NCBI GenBank assembly: GCA_041653875.1
Contig: JBAZEM010000002.1
Span: 124,001 to 188,000 of the forward strand
From: VSJD01 sp041653875
GTDB taxonomy: Bacteria > Verrucomicrobiota > Kiritimatiellia > JAAZAB01
Reading direction: 5' to 3'
Length of the DNA stretch: 64,000 bases
In this document: piece after piece, positions 30,451 to 37,714 of the stretch
Layout: each line of letters begins with the position of its first letter
Numbering within the stretch: the stretch's first letter is position 1
Position numbers and translations under genes: made by a program
The notes under the pieces: generated by a model
Database searches by the model: none
The model's input: only the letters and a program-made list of their open reading frames with translations
What the model was told of the DNA's origin: nothing

Positions 30451-32445
30451 TTATTTCCCCGCGATCATTTCGCGGGCGATGCGGGCGATGTTTTCGGCGG
30501 TAAAGCCGTATTCCTTCGCCAGCACTTTGTAAGGCGCCGAGGCCCCATAGTGGTTGAGCCCGAAAATACGGCCTTTGGGGCCGGTGTATTTCTCCCAGCC
30601 CATCGTCACGCCCGCCTCGATGGCCAGGCGGCAACGGCAATAGGGCGGCAGAACGGCCTTCTTGACCTTGTCGGACTGTTTCTCGAACAACTCCCAAGAC
30701 GGCATACTCACCACCCTGATTATAACGCCGTCTTTGGCCACCTCGCGGGCGGCATCCAGCGCCAGCGACACTTCGGAGCCCGTGGCAATCAGGATGATCC
30801 GCGGCCGGCCCGGCGCGCTCTGCCAGAGCACATAGGCGCCCTGCTCCAGTTTGTTCGCCTTGGGAAACTGCGCGCGGTCAAGAACCGGCAGATTCTGGCG
30901 CGTCAGCAGGATGGCGGTGGGGCCTCCCGTGTTTTTCAACGCGGCGACCCAGGCGGCGCCGGTCTCGGTCGGATCGGCCGGCCGGATGACCGTCATATTC
31001 GGCATGACCCGCAGCGCCATGGCGTGCTCCACCGGTTCATGGGTGGGCCCATCCTCGCCCACATAAAAACTGTCATGGGTCAGGACATAAATCACGGGCA
31101 GTTTCATGATACAGGCCAGACGGATCGAGGGCCGAAAATAATCCGAGAACACGAAGAAGGTGGCGCCGTAGGCGCGGAACCCGCCGTGGAGCGCGAGCCC
31201 GTTCAGGACCGCGCCCATGGCGTGCTCGCGAATGCCGAAATGGAAATTGCGGCCGGCGAAAGAATGCGGCTTGATGTCGCCCGCGCCATCCATGATCGTG
31301 CGGGTGCTGGGCGCGAGATCGGCGGAGCCGCCCACGAGATACGGCACGGCCGCGGCCAACTTCTGGATCACCGCATGGGACGCGTTGCGCGTGGCCACGG
31401 GCTTGGCGGGATCGAACGCCGGCAGACTCTTTTCCAGGTCCGCCGGGAGCGCGAGCGTCTGGGCGGCGTCCCAGGCGGCGGCTTTGTCCGGGTGTTGGGC
31501 GCGATATTGCCGGAAGGCGGTCTGCCAGCGCTCCTCAAGGGCCTGCCCGTCGCGGGCGCGCACCGCAAAGAGCGCGCGCACTTCATCGGGCACAAAGAAG
31601 TCCTGATCTTCCGGCAACCCCAGGGCTTTCTTGGTGGCGGAAACTTCCGCGGTCCCCAGGGGGGCGCCGTGCGACTCGCAGGAACCCGCCATGCAGGGAC
31701 TGCCTTTGCCGATCGTGGTGTGGCCAATGATAAGCGTCGGCCGTTGGGTCTCGGCGCGGGCTTGCGTCAGGGCCTGGTCCATGGCGGCGATATCATGGCC
31801 ATCCACTTCCAGCACGTTCCAATGATAGCCCTCGAAGCGCTTGCGGACATCGTCGCTATAAGACAGATCGGTGCTGCCTTCAATCGTGATTTTATTGCTG
31901 TCGTAGAAAAATATGAGTTTGTTGAGCCCAAGATGGCCCGCCAGGGAAAACGCCTCGTGGGAAACGCCTTCCATGAGGTCGCCGTCACTGCAAATGCCGT
32001 AGGTATGATGAGCCACGATCGTCTCACCGGGCATGTTGAAACGCTCGGCCAGCATGGCTTCCGCCAGGGCCATGCCCACGGCGTTGCCGCAGCCCTGGCC
32101 CAGGGGGCCGGTGCTCGTTTCGACGCCCGGGGTTACGTCATGTTCCGGGTGGCCCGGCGTGCGACTGCCCCACTGGCGGAACTGCTTGAGCTCGTCGAGT
32201 TTAAGGTCATAACCGGCCAAGTGCAGAAGGCTGTAAAGGAGCATGCAGCCGTGTCCCGGCGAGAGAACGAAGCGGTCGCGGTCGGCCCAGGCCGGATTGG
32301 CGGCGCAGTATTTCAGGTGTTTAAGAAACAGGACGGCGGCGAAATCGGCCGTGCCCATGGGCATGCCCGGATGGCCGCTATTGGCCTTCTGCACGCCATC
32401 CATGGCCAGACCGCGAATCGTATTGGCAACCAGTTGCAGGTTCAT
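30451..32445 (-). CDS. tkt: Transketolase
   Basis: 664 aa, normal length. ThDP enzyme of the pentose phosphate pathway. Motifs: ANSGHPGMPMG (about 22), DRFVLSPGHGCMLLYSLLHL, TTGPLGQG-type STGPLGQGCGNAVGMA (about 112), CSDGDLMEGVSHEA (ThDP-Mg site, about 150), FGIREHAMGAVLNG (catalytic Glu, about 400), DSFYVGEDGPTHEPVEH. AGGAGG-type site (GGAGGAAA) before the ATG. It heads a five-gene leftward unit with murA, two acetate kinase homologs and the FolE2-like gene, with gaps or overlaps under 20 bp. Confidence 0.97.
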   Translation of the reverse strand: MNLQLVANTIRGLAMDGVQKANSGHPGMPMGTADFAAVLFLKHLKYCAANPAWADRDRFVLSPGHGCMLLYSLLHLAGYDLKLDELKQFRQWGSRTPGHPEHDVTPGVETSTGPLGQGCGNAVGMALAEAMLAERFNMPGETIVAHHTYGICSDGDLMEGVSHEAFSLAGHLGLNKLIFFYDSNKITIEGSTDLSYSDDVRKRFEGYHWNVLEVDGHDIAAMDQALTQARAETQRPTLIIGHTTIGKGSPCMAGSCESHGAPLGTAEVSATKKALGLPEDQDFFVPDEVRALFAVRARDGQALEERWQTAFRQYRAQHPDKAAAWDAAQTLALPADLEKSLPAFDPAKPVATRNASHAVIQKLAAAVPYLVGGSADLAPSTRTIMDGAGDIKPHSFAGRNFHFGIREHAMGAVLNGLALHGGFRAYGATFFVFSDYFRPSIRLACIMKLPVIYVLTHDSFYVGEDGPTHEPVEHAMALRVMPNMTVIRPADPTETGAAWVAALKNTGGPTAILLTRQNLPVLDRAQFPKANKLEQGAYVLWQSAPGRPRIILIATGSEVSLALDAAREVAKDGVIIRVVSMPSWELFEKQSDKVKKAVLPPYCRCRLAIEAGVTMGWEKYTGPKGRIFGLNHYGASAPYKVLAKEYGFTAENIARIAREMIAGK

Positions 32446-32559
32446 TGCGTTTCCTCCGATAATCGATGGGGGTTGTCACAAAAACGCCGTTATCATAAAG
32501 ACCCGCCAAAAAAAAGCAAGACCGGGCATTCAGACCCGATCTGCGCGACGCAGATCGGG

Positions 32560-32703
32560 AATGGTTGATGGTTAATGGTTGATGGGCAATGGTCAATGCG
32601 GCAAAGACGCCACACGATTCATCAAGACCAGATTGAGCATACCTTGCCGATCAAGGTCTCGTCGTTCTGTGGCTTCCATCAACCATCATCCATTTACCAT
32701 TTT
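32560..32703. repeat. Facing heptamer arms (ATGGTTR units)
   Basis: The left arm (about 32561-32597) reads GGTTGATGGTTAATGG and variants; the right arm (about 32677-32703) reads ATCAACCATCATCCATTTAC. Upstream of tkt. The same unit family as at 8.2 kb. Confidence 0.75.
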
Positions 32704-32766
32704 TCGCAGATTCCGCCACAAGAAACTTGTCAGGCGCAGGCGAAGCTGATACTGTCCGGTCAGTTT

Positions 32767-32878
32767 TGCAGGAATTCAGGATTCAGGAGACAGAATTCAG
32801 AATAAATGCAAATCATGGGCAATAATCACATTAGCAAGTATAACAATTCTGAATCCTGACTTCCGGCTTCTGTATTCG
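32767..32878. repeat. Facing heptamer arms (AGAATTC units)
   Basis: Left arm about 32770-32806 (GGAATTCAGGATTCAGGAG), right arm about 32842-32876 (AATTCTGAATCCTGAC). It lies between tkt and ackA, next to the previous array, so this gap carries two independent array pairs. Confidence 0.75.
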
Positions 32879-32922
32879 CTTGCAAAAGCGGACTTTCGAA
32901 AACGTCGCATCCACATCTCCTC

Positions 32923-34113
32923 ATGAAAATATTAGTCGTCAACGCGGGCAGTTCGTCGGTCAAATTTAATTTATACGAAAGCGCCGGCGAAAAATTGCTG
33001 GCCAAGGGTCTCATCGAACGGATCAATGCGCCGGACACGCGCTTGAAGTATTCCAACCATCGCGGGCAGAAGATGGAAAAGGATATTTCGGCCAACTCCT
33101 CCGAGGCGGCCATTTCCGAGGCCTGCCTGGCGCTGATGGATAAAAAAAGCGGCGTGATCGGCAACCTCACCGAGATCGAGGGCATCGGGCACCGCGTCGT
33201 GCACGGCGGCGCGACCATCAGCGGCGCGGTCAAAATTTCGGCCGCCGCCAAGCAGGTGATCCTGGATTGTTTCGCGCTGGCGCCGCTGCACAACCCGCCC
33301 AACTACGAGGGCATCGAGGCCTGCGAGCATCTCTTCCCGAATGTGCCCATGGTGGCCGTGTTCGACACCGCCTTTCACCAAACCATGCCGAGCGCCGCAT
33401 ACAGCTACGCCATCCCCAGGGAGATCGCCGAAAAAAACCAGATCCGGCGCTATGGGTTTCACGGCACTTCACACCAGTTCGTGGCGGTCACGGCCGCGGA
33501 AGTTCTGGGCCGCAACCTCGACACCCTGAAACTCATTACGGCGCACTTGGGCAACGGCTGCAGCATCACGGCGGTCAACCGCGGCAAGGTGGCGGATACC
33601 AGCATGGGCCTGACCCCGCTGGAAGGCCTGGTCATGGGCACGCGCTGCGGCGACATCGACCCGGCCGTCGTCATCTTCCTGCGCCGGTTGGGCTACAGTT
33701 TGGACGAAGTGGACCGCATCTTAAACAAGGAGAGCGGCTTGCGCGGATTGGCCGGCATCGGCAGCAACGACATGCGCGATATTTTGAAGGCCATCGCCGG
33801 CGGCTCGGCGCCGGCCAAGCTGGCCCTGGACGTCTTCGTGCACCGCCTGGTAAAATACATCGGCGCATATGCCGCCGTGCTGAACGGGTTCGACGCCCTG
33901 ATCTTCACGGCCGGCATCGGCGAAAATGCCCCGTTGGTGCGCGCCATGGTCTGCGAGCAATTGACCTATCTGGGCATCCGCCTGGACCCGGCGCTGAACA
34001 ACGACCATAATTTGACCATTTCCCAAAAGGACAGCCGGCCGGCGGTGCTGGTCATCCCCACCAACGAGGAACTGATGATCGCGCGGGAGACCTTGCGGGT
34101 GCTGACGGCGTAA
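32923..34113 (+). CDS. ackA: Acetate kinase
   Basis: 396 aa, canonical in every catalytic motif: VVNAGSSSVKFNLY (Asn7), GHRVVHGG (Arg91), VFDTAFHQTMP (Asp148), YGFHGTSHQFV, AHLGNGCSITAV (His180), MGTRCGDIDPAVV (Arg241), FTAGIGENAPLVR and IPTNEELMIAR (Glu384). Interconverts acetate/ATP and acetyl phosphate/ADP. It is followed by pta after 131 nt containing double-hairpin element B, giving the classic ackA-pta pair for acetate fermentation. This is the functional housekeeping copy among three homologs in the window. Confidence 0.97.
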   Translation: MKILVVNAGSSSVKFNLYESAGEKLLAKGLIERINAPDTRLKYSNHRGQKMEKDISANSSEAAISEACLALMDKKSGVIGNLTEIEGIGHRVVHGGATISGAVKISAAAKQVILDCFALAPLHNPPNYEGIEACEHLFPNVPMVAVFDTAFHQTMPSAAYSYAIPREIAEKNQIRRYGFHGTSHQFVAVTAAEVLGRNLDTLKLITAHLGNGCSITAVNRGKVADTSMGLTPLEGLVMGTRCGDIDPAVVIFLRRLGYSLDEVDRILNKESGLRGLAGIGSNDMRDILKAIAGGSAPAKLALDVFVHRLVKYIGAYAAVLNGFDALIFTAGIGENAPLVRAMVCEQLTYLGIRLDPALNNDHNLTISQKDSRPAVLVIPTNEELMIARETLRVLTA

Positions 34114-34147
34114 CACGGCTTTTGGCAGAGCGCATCGATGCAACTTT

Positions 34148-34211
34148 GCCGTTCTATCGAACGGCCCCTACACCGATTTGGTGTAGTGTAGCTGCGGTTC
34201 GTTAGAACCGC
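34148..34211. repeat. Double-hairpin element B between ackA and pta
   Basis: GCCGTTCTATCGAACGGC at 34148-34165 and GCGGTTCGTTAGAACCGC at 34194-34211, joined by CTACACC...GTGTAG. The second palindrome ends about 33 nt before the pta ATG, so it could tune expression of pta relative to ackA. Confidence 0.85.
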
Positions 34212-34244
34212 TATGTTTTGAAATTTAAACAGGAACCAACCACT

Positions 34245-35267
34245 ATGTCAGAAACCGTATTGGAACGCATTCGCAGCAAAGCCCAGTCGCTCAACCGCAA
34301 AATATGCCTGACAGAGAGTGACGATCTCCGCAATCTTCAGGCCGCCGCCAAACTGGCGCAAACGGGATACGCCCAGCCCATCCTGGTGGGCAATACCGAG
34401 GCCATCCGTGAACTGGCCAACGCGAACCGGACCGCGCTGGAAGGCGTGGAACTCGCAGACACGCTCAAGCATCCCAAGCTCAACGCTTACATCGCGAAAC
34501 TTGTGGAACTCCGCCGGGCCAAGGGACTGACCGAGGACCAGGCGCGCGCCTGGATCAAGGACACCTGCGTCTTCGCGGCGGCCATGGTCTGCGCGGGCGA
34601 CGCCCACGGCTATGTTTCCGGCGGCGGCAACCCCAAGGGCTACAACCACGATACCGCCGGCAAGACCCGCCCGGCGCTCCAGCTTTTCAAAACCGCGCCC
34701 GGCATCAAGATTGCCTCCTCCTATTTCATCATGCAGCTTCGCGATCCGCGCTGGGGATTCAACGGCGCGCTCTTTTACGCCGACTGCGGACTCAACATCA
34801 ATCCCACCGCCGATCAACTGGCCGAAATCGCCGTGGCCACGGCGCGCACCTACCGGACGCTCACCGGCGACGAGCCGCGCGTCGGCATGATCAGTTGCTC
34901 CACGAAAGGCTCCGCCAAGGACCCGATCGTGGACAAGGTGATCGCGGCCACCGCCACGGCCCAACAACTGGCGCCGGATCTGAAGATTGACGGCGAATTC
35001 CAGTTCGATGCCGCCGTCATTCCCGAAGTGGCCGCCAAGAAAGCGCCGCATTCCGCCATTGCCGGACGCTGCAACGTGCTGATTTTCCCGGACCTCAACT
35101 GCGGCAACGCCATGTACAAGGCCACCGAGCGCCTGGCCGGCGCCACCGCCATCGGCCCGCTCATGCAGGGTTTGCGCCGTCCGTTCAACGATGTCTCGCG
35201 CGGCTGTTCCGCCGACGACATCGTGGATTGCGCCGCCGTGGCCGCGATCACGGAATGGAGCGAGTAA
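34245..35267 (+). CDS. pta: Phosphate acetyltransferase
   Basis: 340 aa from ATG 34245 (AGGA upstream); an in-frame ATG at 34218 would add nine residues. PTA/PTB family enzyme: acetyl-CoA + Pi to acetyl phosphate. Visible: RKICLTESDDLRNLQAAAKL at the start, GYAQPILVGN, AAMVCAGDAHGYVSGG (about 115), FKTAPGIKIASSYFIMQL, FADCGLNINPTADQLAEIA-like YADCGLNINPTADQLAEIA, SCSTKGSAKDPIVDKV, FPDLNCGNAMYKATERL near the end. Short form without the regulatory N-terminal domain of enterobacterial Pta. Works with ackA upstream. Confidence 0.95.
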   Translation: MSETVLERIRSKAQSLNRKICLTESDDLRNLQAAAKLAQTGYAQPILVGNTEAIRELANANRTALEGVELADTLKHPKLNAYIAKLVELRRAKGLTEDQARAWIKDTCVFAAAMVCAGDAHGYVSGGGNPKGYNHDTAGKTRPALQLFKTAPGIKIASSYFIMQLRDPRWGFNGALFYADCGLNINPTADQLAEIAVATARTYRTLTGDEPRVGMISCSTKGSAKDPIVDKVIAATATAQQLAPDLKIDGEFQFDAAVIPEVAAKKAPHSAIAGRCNVLIFPDLNCGNAMYKATERLAGATAIGPLMQGLRRPFNDVSRGCSADDIVDCAAVAAITEWSE

Positions 35268-35269
35268 AA

Positions 35270-35368
35270 AATGCAGAATGAAGAATGCAAAATGAAAAAT
35301 TGAATCAAGCCAGAGTGTAGAAAAAGAATCCGATCATTCTGCATTTTTCATTTTGCATTCTGCATTTC
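35270..35368. repeat. Facing heptamer arms (AATGNAR units)
   Basis: Left arm about 35270-35304 (AATGCAG, AATGAAG, AATGCAA, AATGAAA units); right arm about 35338-35367 (GCATTTTTCATTTTGCATTC). It lies between the convergent pta and queA genes, where it could act as a bidirectional transcript end. Confidence 0.8.
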
Positions 35369-35369
35369 T

Positions 35370-36443
35370 TCAGACAATCAGCATGCAGTCGCCGTAGCTG
35401 TAAAAGCGGTAGCGCTCGCGGATCGCCTCCTTATATGCCCGCAAGATCGATTCGCGCCCGGCCAGGGCGCTGACCATCATCAGCAAACTGGAGGCCGGCA
35501 GGTGGAAATTGGTCAGGAGCGCATCCACCACCCTGAACTTATAGGGCGGATAAATGAACAGGTCGCTGCGGCCCTGTGCGGCCACCGCCATGCCGTGTGC
35601 CGCCGCCACAGTTTCCAGCGTGCGCACGACGGTGCTGCCGACCGCCACAATCCGCCCTCCGGCCGCGCGGGTTGAGTTAATCGTCCGCGCCGTCTCTTCC
35701 GGGACGGTATAGCGCTCCGCATCCACACGGTGCTGTTCCACTTCGGCAACGGTCACCGGCTTGAACGTGCCCGGTCCGACGTGGAGCGTTACGGCGGCCC
35801 GGCGAACGCCACGCTGTTCCAGCGTCGTTAGAAGCGCCTCGCTGAAATGCAGGCCGGCCGTCGGCGCAGCCACGGCGCCGGGGTTACAGGCATAGATGGT
35901 TTGATAACGTTCGCGGTCCGCAACGCGTTGCAAGGCATCGGCCGCCGCTCGCTTGATGTAGGGCGGCAGGGGCGTCACGCCATCCGTCTCGAGGATATCC
36001 AAAAGCGGACGTTCATGCCGAAGCCGGAGCGTCACGCGTCCCCCCTCCTGGACCGCCAAAACTTCCGCCTGGACCCGGCCTCCGGCCAGTTCCAACCGGG
36101 CGCCGGTCTTGACATGCCGGGCGCGCAGGAGCGCCTCCCAAATGCCGGACGCCGTTTCCTCGATCAGCAGGATTTCCACACGACCACCTACGCCAAGGCT
36201 TCGGTGGTCAGGCCCGCCGATATGGATCTTTTGGCCGTATAGGCGGGCGGGAATGACGCGCGTATCGTTCACCACCAGCAAGTCACCCGGATGTAGAAAC
36301 GCGGGGAGGTCGGCCACGCGCCGGTGCTCGAATGCGCCCGTGGCGCGCCGGATGACCATCATGCGGGCCTGCACGCGGTCGGCGGGGGGTTGCTGGGCAA
36401 TCAACTCCGGAGGCAGGGAATAGAAAAAGTCGGAGGTTTTCAT
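35370..36443 (-). CDS. queA: S-adenosylmethionine:tRNA ribosyltransferase-isomerase
   Basis: 357 aa. Makes epoxyqueuosine in tRNA. Motifs: DFFYSLPPELIAQQP at the start, LLVVNDTRVIPARLYG (about 55), PLPPYIKR, ERYQTIYACNPGAVAAPTAGLHF (about 195), LHVGPGTFKPV, VGSTVVRTLE, TNFHLPASSLLMMVSALAGRE near the end. Between ARLYGQK and GGRVEILL, where relatives have about three residues, there are about ten extra (HIGGPDHRSLGV), coded by palindromic element G at 36182-36209. Single gene, convergent with pta. Confidence 0.96.
   Translation of the reverse strand: MKTSDFFYSLPPELIAQQPPADRVQARMMVIRRATGAFEHRRVADLPAFLHPGDLLVVNDTRVIPARLYGQKIHIGGPDHRSLGVGGRVEILLIEETASGIWEALLRARHVKTGARLELAGGRVQAEVLAVQEGGRVTLRLRHERPLLDILETDGVTPLPPYIKRAAADALQRVADRERYQTIYACNPGAVAAPTAGLHFSEALLTTLEQRGVRRAAVTLHVGPGTFKPVTVAEVEQHRVDAERYTVPEETARTINSTRAAGGRIVAVGSTVVRTLETVAAAHGMAVAAQGRSDLFIYPPYKFRVVDALLTNFHLPASSLLMMVSALAGRESILRAYKEAIRERYRFYSYGDCMLIV
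36182..36209. repeat. Palindromic element G inside the queA reading frame
   Basis: A 28-nt hairpin-forming sequence with GACCACC at one end and GGTGGTC at the other around TACGCCAAGGCTTC. It codes the extra loop of QueA. No second copy seen in this window. Confidence 0.7.
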
Positions 36444-36460
36444 AACCGTAAAGGCGCCAG

Positions 36461-36606
36461 AATTCAGGAGTCAGAAGTCAGAATTCAGAATAAAGGAAGC
36501 CATACCAGGAGCCGTAATTCTAAATTTCGTCTTTGGGATGGCATACGCATGGGCATTTCATTCTGTATTCTGTCTACCGACTCCTGGAATTTTAAAAATT
36601 CCTGTT
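36461..36606. repeat. Facing heptamer arms (AGAATTC/AGGAGTC units)
   Basis: Left arm about 36461-36495 (AGAATTCAGGAGTCAGAAGT), right arm about 36558-36605 (ATTCTGTATTCTGTC, GACTCCTGGAATTTT). In the divergent gap between queA and the pseudopilin gene. A GCTAAATTT-like middle has no feature. Confidence 0.75.
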
Positions 36607-36710
36607 GACTTACAATAAACGGTTGACTACTGTATGAAAAGGAAATTACCACTGAATAAAACACGACCCGAAAATCGGCGCTTTTAATTAAACTCAAGGA
36701 GGGCAACATC

Positions 36711-37376
36711 ATGAAATGCATCTGGCGGCGGATCTCGAAACGCGCGTTCACGCTGGTGGAACTGCTGGTAGTCATCGCCATTATCGCCCTTTTGGCCGGC
36801 TTGCTCCTGCCGAACCTGGGCGCCGTGCGGGAAAAAGCCCGCCGCGTGAACTGTCTCTCCAATCAAAACGGCCTCTGGAAAACCATTTCGGCCTGGGGTT
36901 TGAATCCGGCCGACTCCTTCCGTCCGACTTTCCCCACCGGCCATCTGGCCGGCGCCGACGGCGCGCTTACCAAGGAAGGCGGCATCACGCCGGAAATGTT
37001 CATTTGTCCGACCGCCGCCGGTAATTTCGGCATTAAGCCCGCCAGCACACTTGCGGATATAACCGAGTCCAACAGTTGTTACAATTATTTCACCAGCCGC
37101 TCCTCCGACCGGGGCGACCAAGTCATCATCTGTGACCAGAACGGACCCATGTCCATTGCCGGCACGGGCGCCACCAACTGGGGCCTTAATCATTGCCAAA
37201 GTCCGCGGGAAACGGATTATAACTCGAAGAAACCGCAGGGCGGTAATATCGTGAAAGTGGCCGGTCAGGGCATGTGGGTGGACTGCACGAATGTGACAGG
37301 CGGCGGAATGTATATCACCAACCCCATTGTCACGAACGCCTTTAGCGGCAGTGCGGCCAATATTGTGATGTATTAA
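36711..37376 (+). CDS. Type IV pilin-like/pseudopilin protein
   Basis: 221 aa. The N-terminus has a short basic leader then AFTLVELLVVIAIIALLAG, the class III signal cut by prepilin peptidase before the Phe, with Glu5 conserved. It is followed by LLLPNLGAVREKARRVNCLSN, typical of the many PVC-group pseudopilins. The rest contains MFICPTAAG, SCYNYFTSRSS and WGLNHCQSPRE with four Cys, resembling the H-X9-DG-type product region without that tag. AAGGAGG lies before the ATG. A strong terminator follows 40 nt after the stop. Function in secretion or surface structures is inference. Confidence 0.85.
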   Translation: MKCIWRRISKRAFTLVELLVVIAIIALLAGLLLPNLGAVREKARRVNCLSNQNGLWKTISAWGLNPADSFRPTFPTGHLAGADGALTKEGGITPEMFICPTAAGNFGIKPASTLADITESNSCYNYFTSRSSDRGDQVIICDQNGPMSIAGTGATNWGLNHCQSPRETDYNSKKPQGGNIVKVAGQGMWVDCTNVTGGGMYITNPIVTNAFSGSAANIVMY

Positions 37377-37413
37377 AGTGTTGTCTGTCCGGCATTTCTT
37401 TATGCGTTAATCA

Positions 37414-37448
37414 AGCCGGCGCCTCTGCTCGGGGCGCCGGCTTTTTTT
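37414..37448 (+). terminator. Rho-independent terminator after the pseudopilin
   Basis: Stem AGCCGGCGCC / GGCGCCGGCT with a 9-nt loop followed by seven T. It is the only textbook terminator I see in the window. Confidence 0.9.
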
Positions 37449-37550
37449 CGTCATTGACAGCCTAATCCGACCTGCTAATCTTTCCCGCTTTGTGAAGCGC
37501 AAGGCACGCCCTGCGCCATCATAATTCGGTCTTGGGTAATTGTTTTGTGT

Positions 37551-37649
37551 AGCCGCGGCGGTGACGCCGTGGCTGTCGGAGGAATCCACGCCCTCACCTG
37601 CCCGCAATGCTACGCATAGCGTTGCAGGCGGGCGGGCGGGCGCGGCTAC
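37551..37649. repeat. Palindromic element D carrying a nested element E
   Basis: The sequence begins AGCCGCGGCGGTGACGCCGT and ends GGGCGCGGCTAC as in the copy at 203-261, but between CACGCCC and GGGCGCGG it holds about 40 nt extra: element E (37598-37632, CTGCCCGCAATGCTACGC, then AGCGTTGCAGGCGGG). This looks like insertion of one element into another. It precedes ppdK. Confidence 0.85.
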
Positions 37650-37714
37650 CCCAGAGCGCAATCTTTACACATAAATTCGATCGTATAACCGCAATAACCA
37701 AGGAGAAGCCAACC

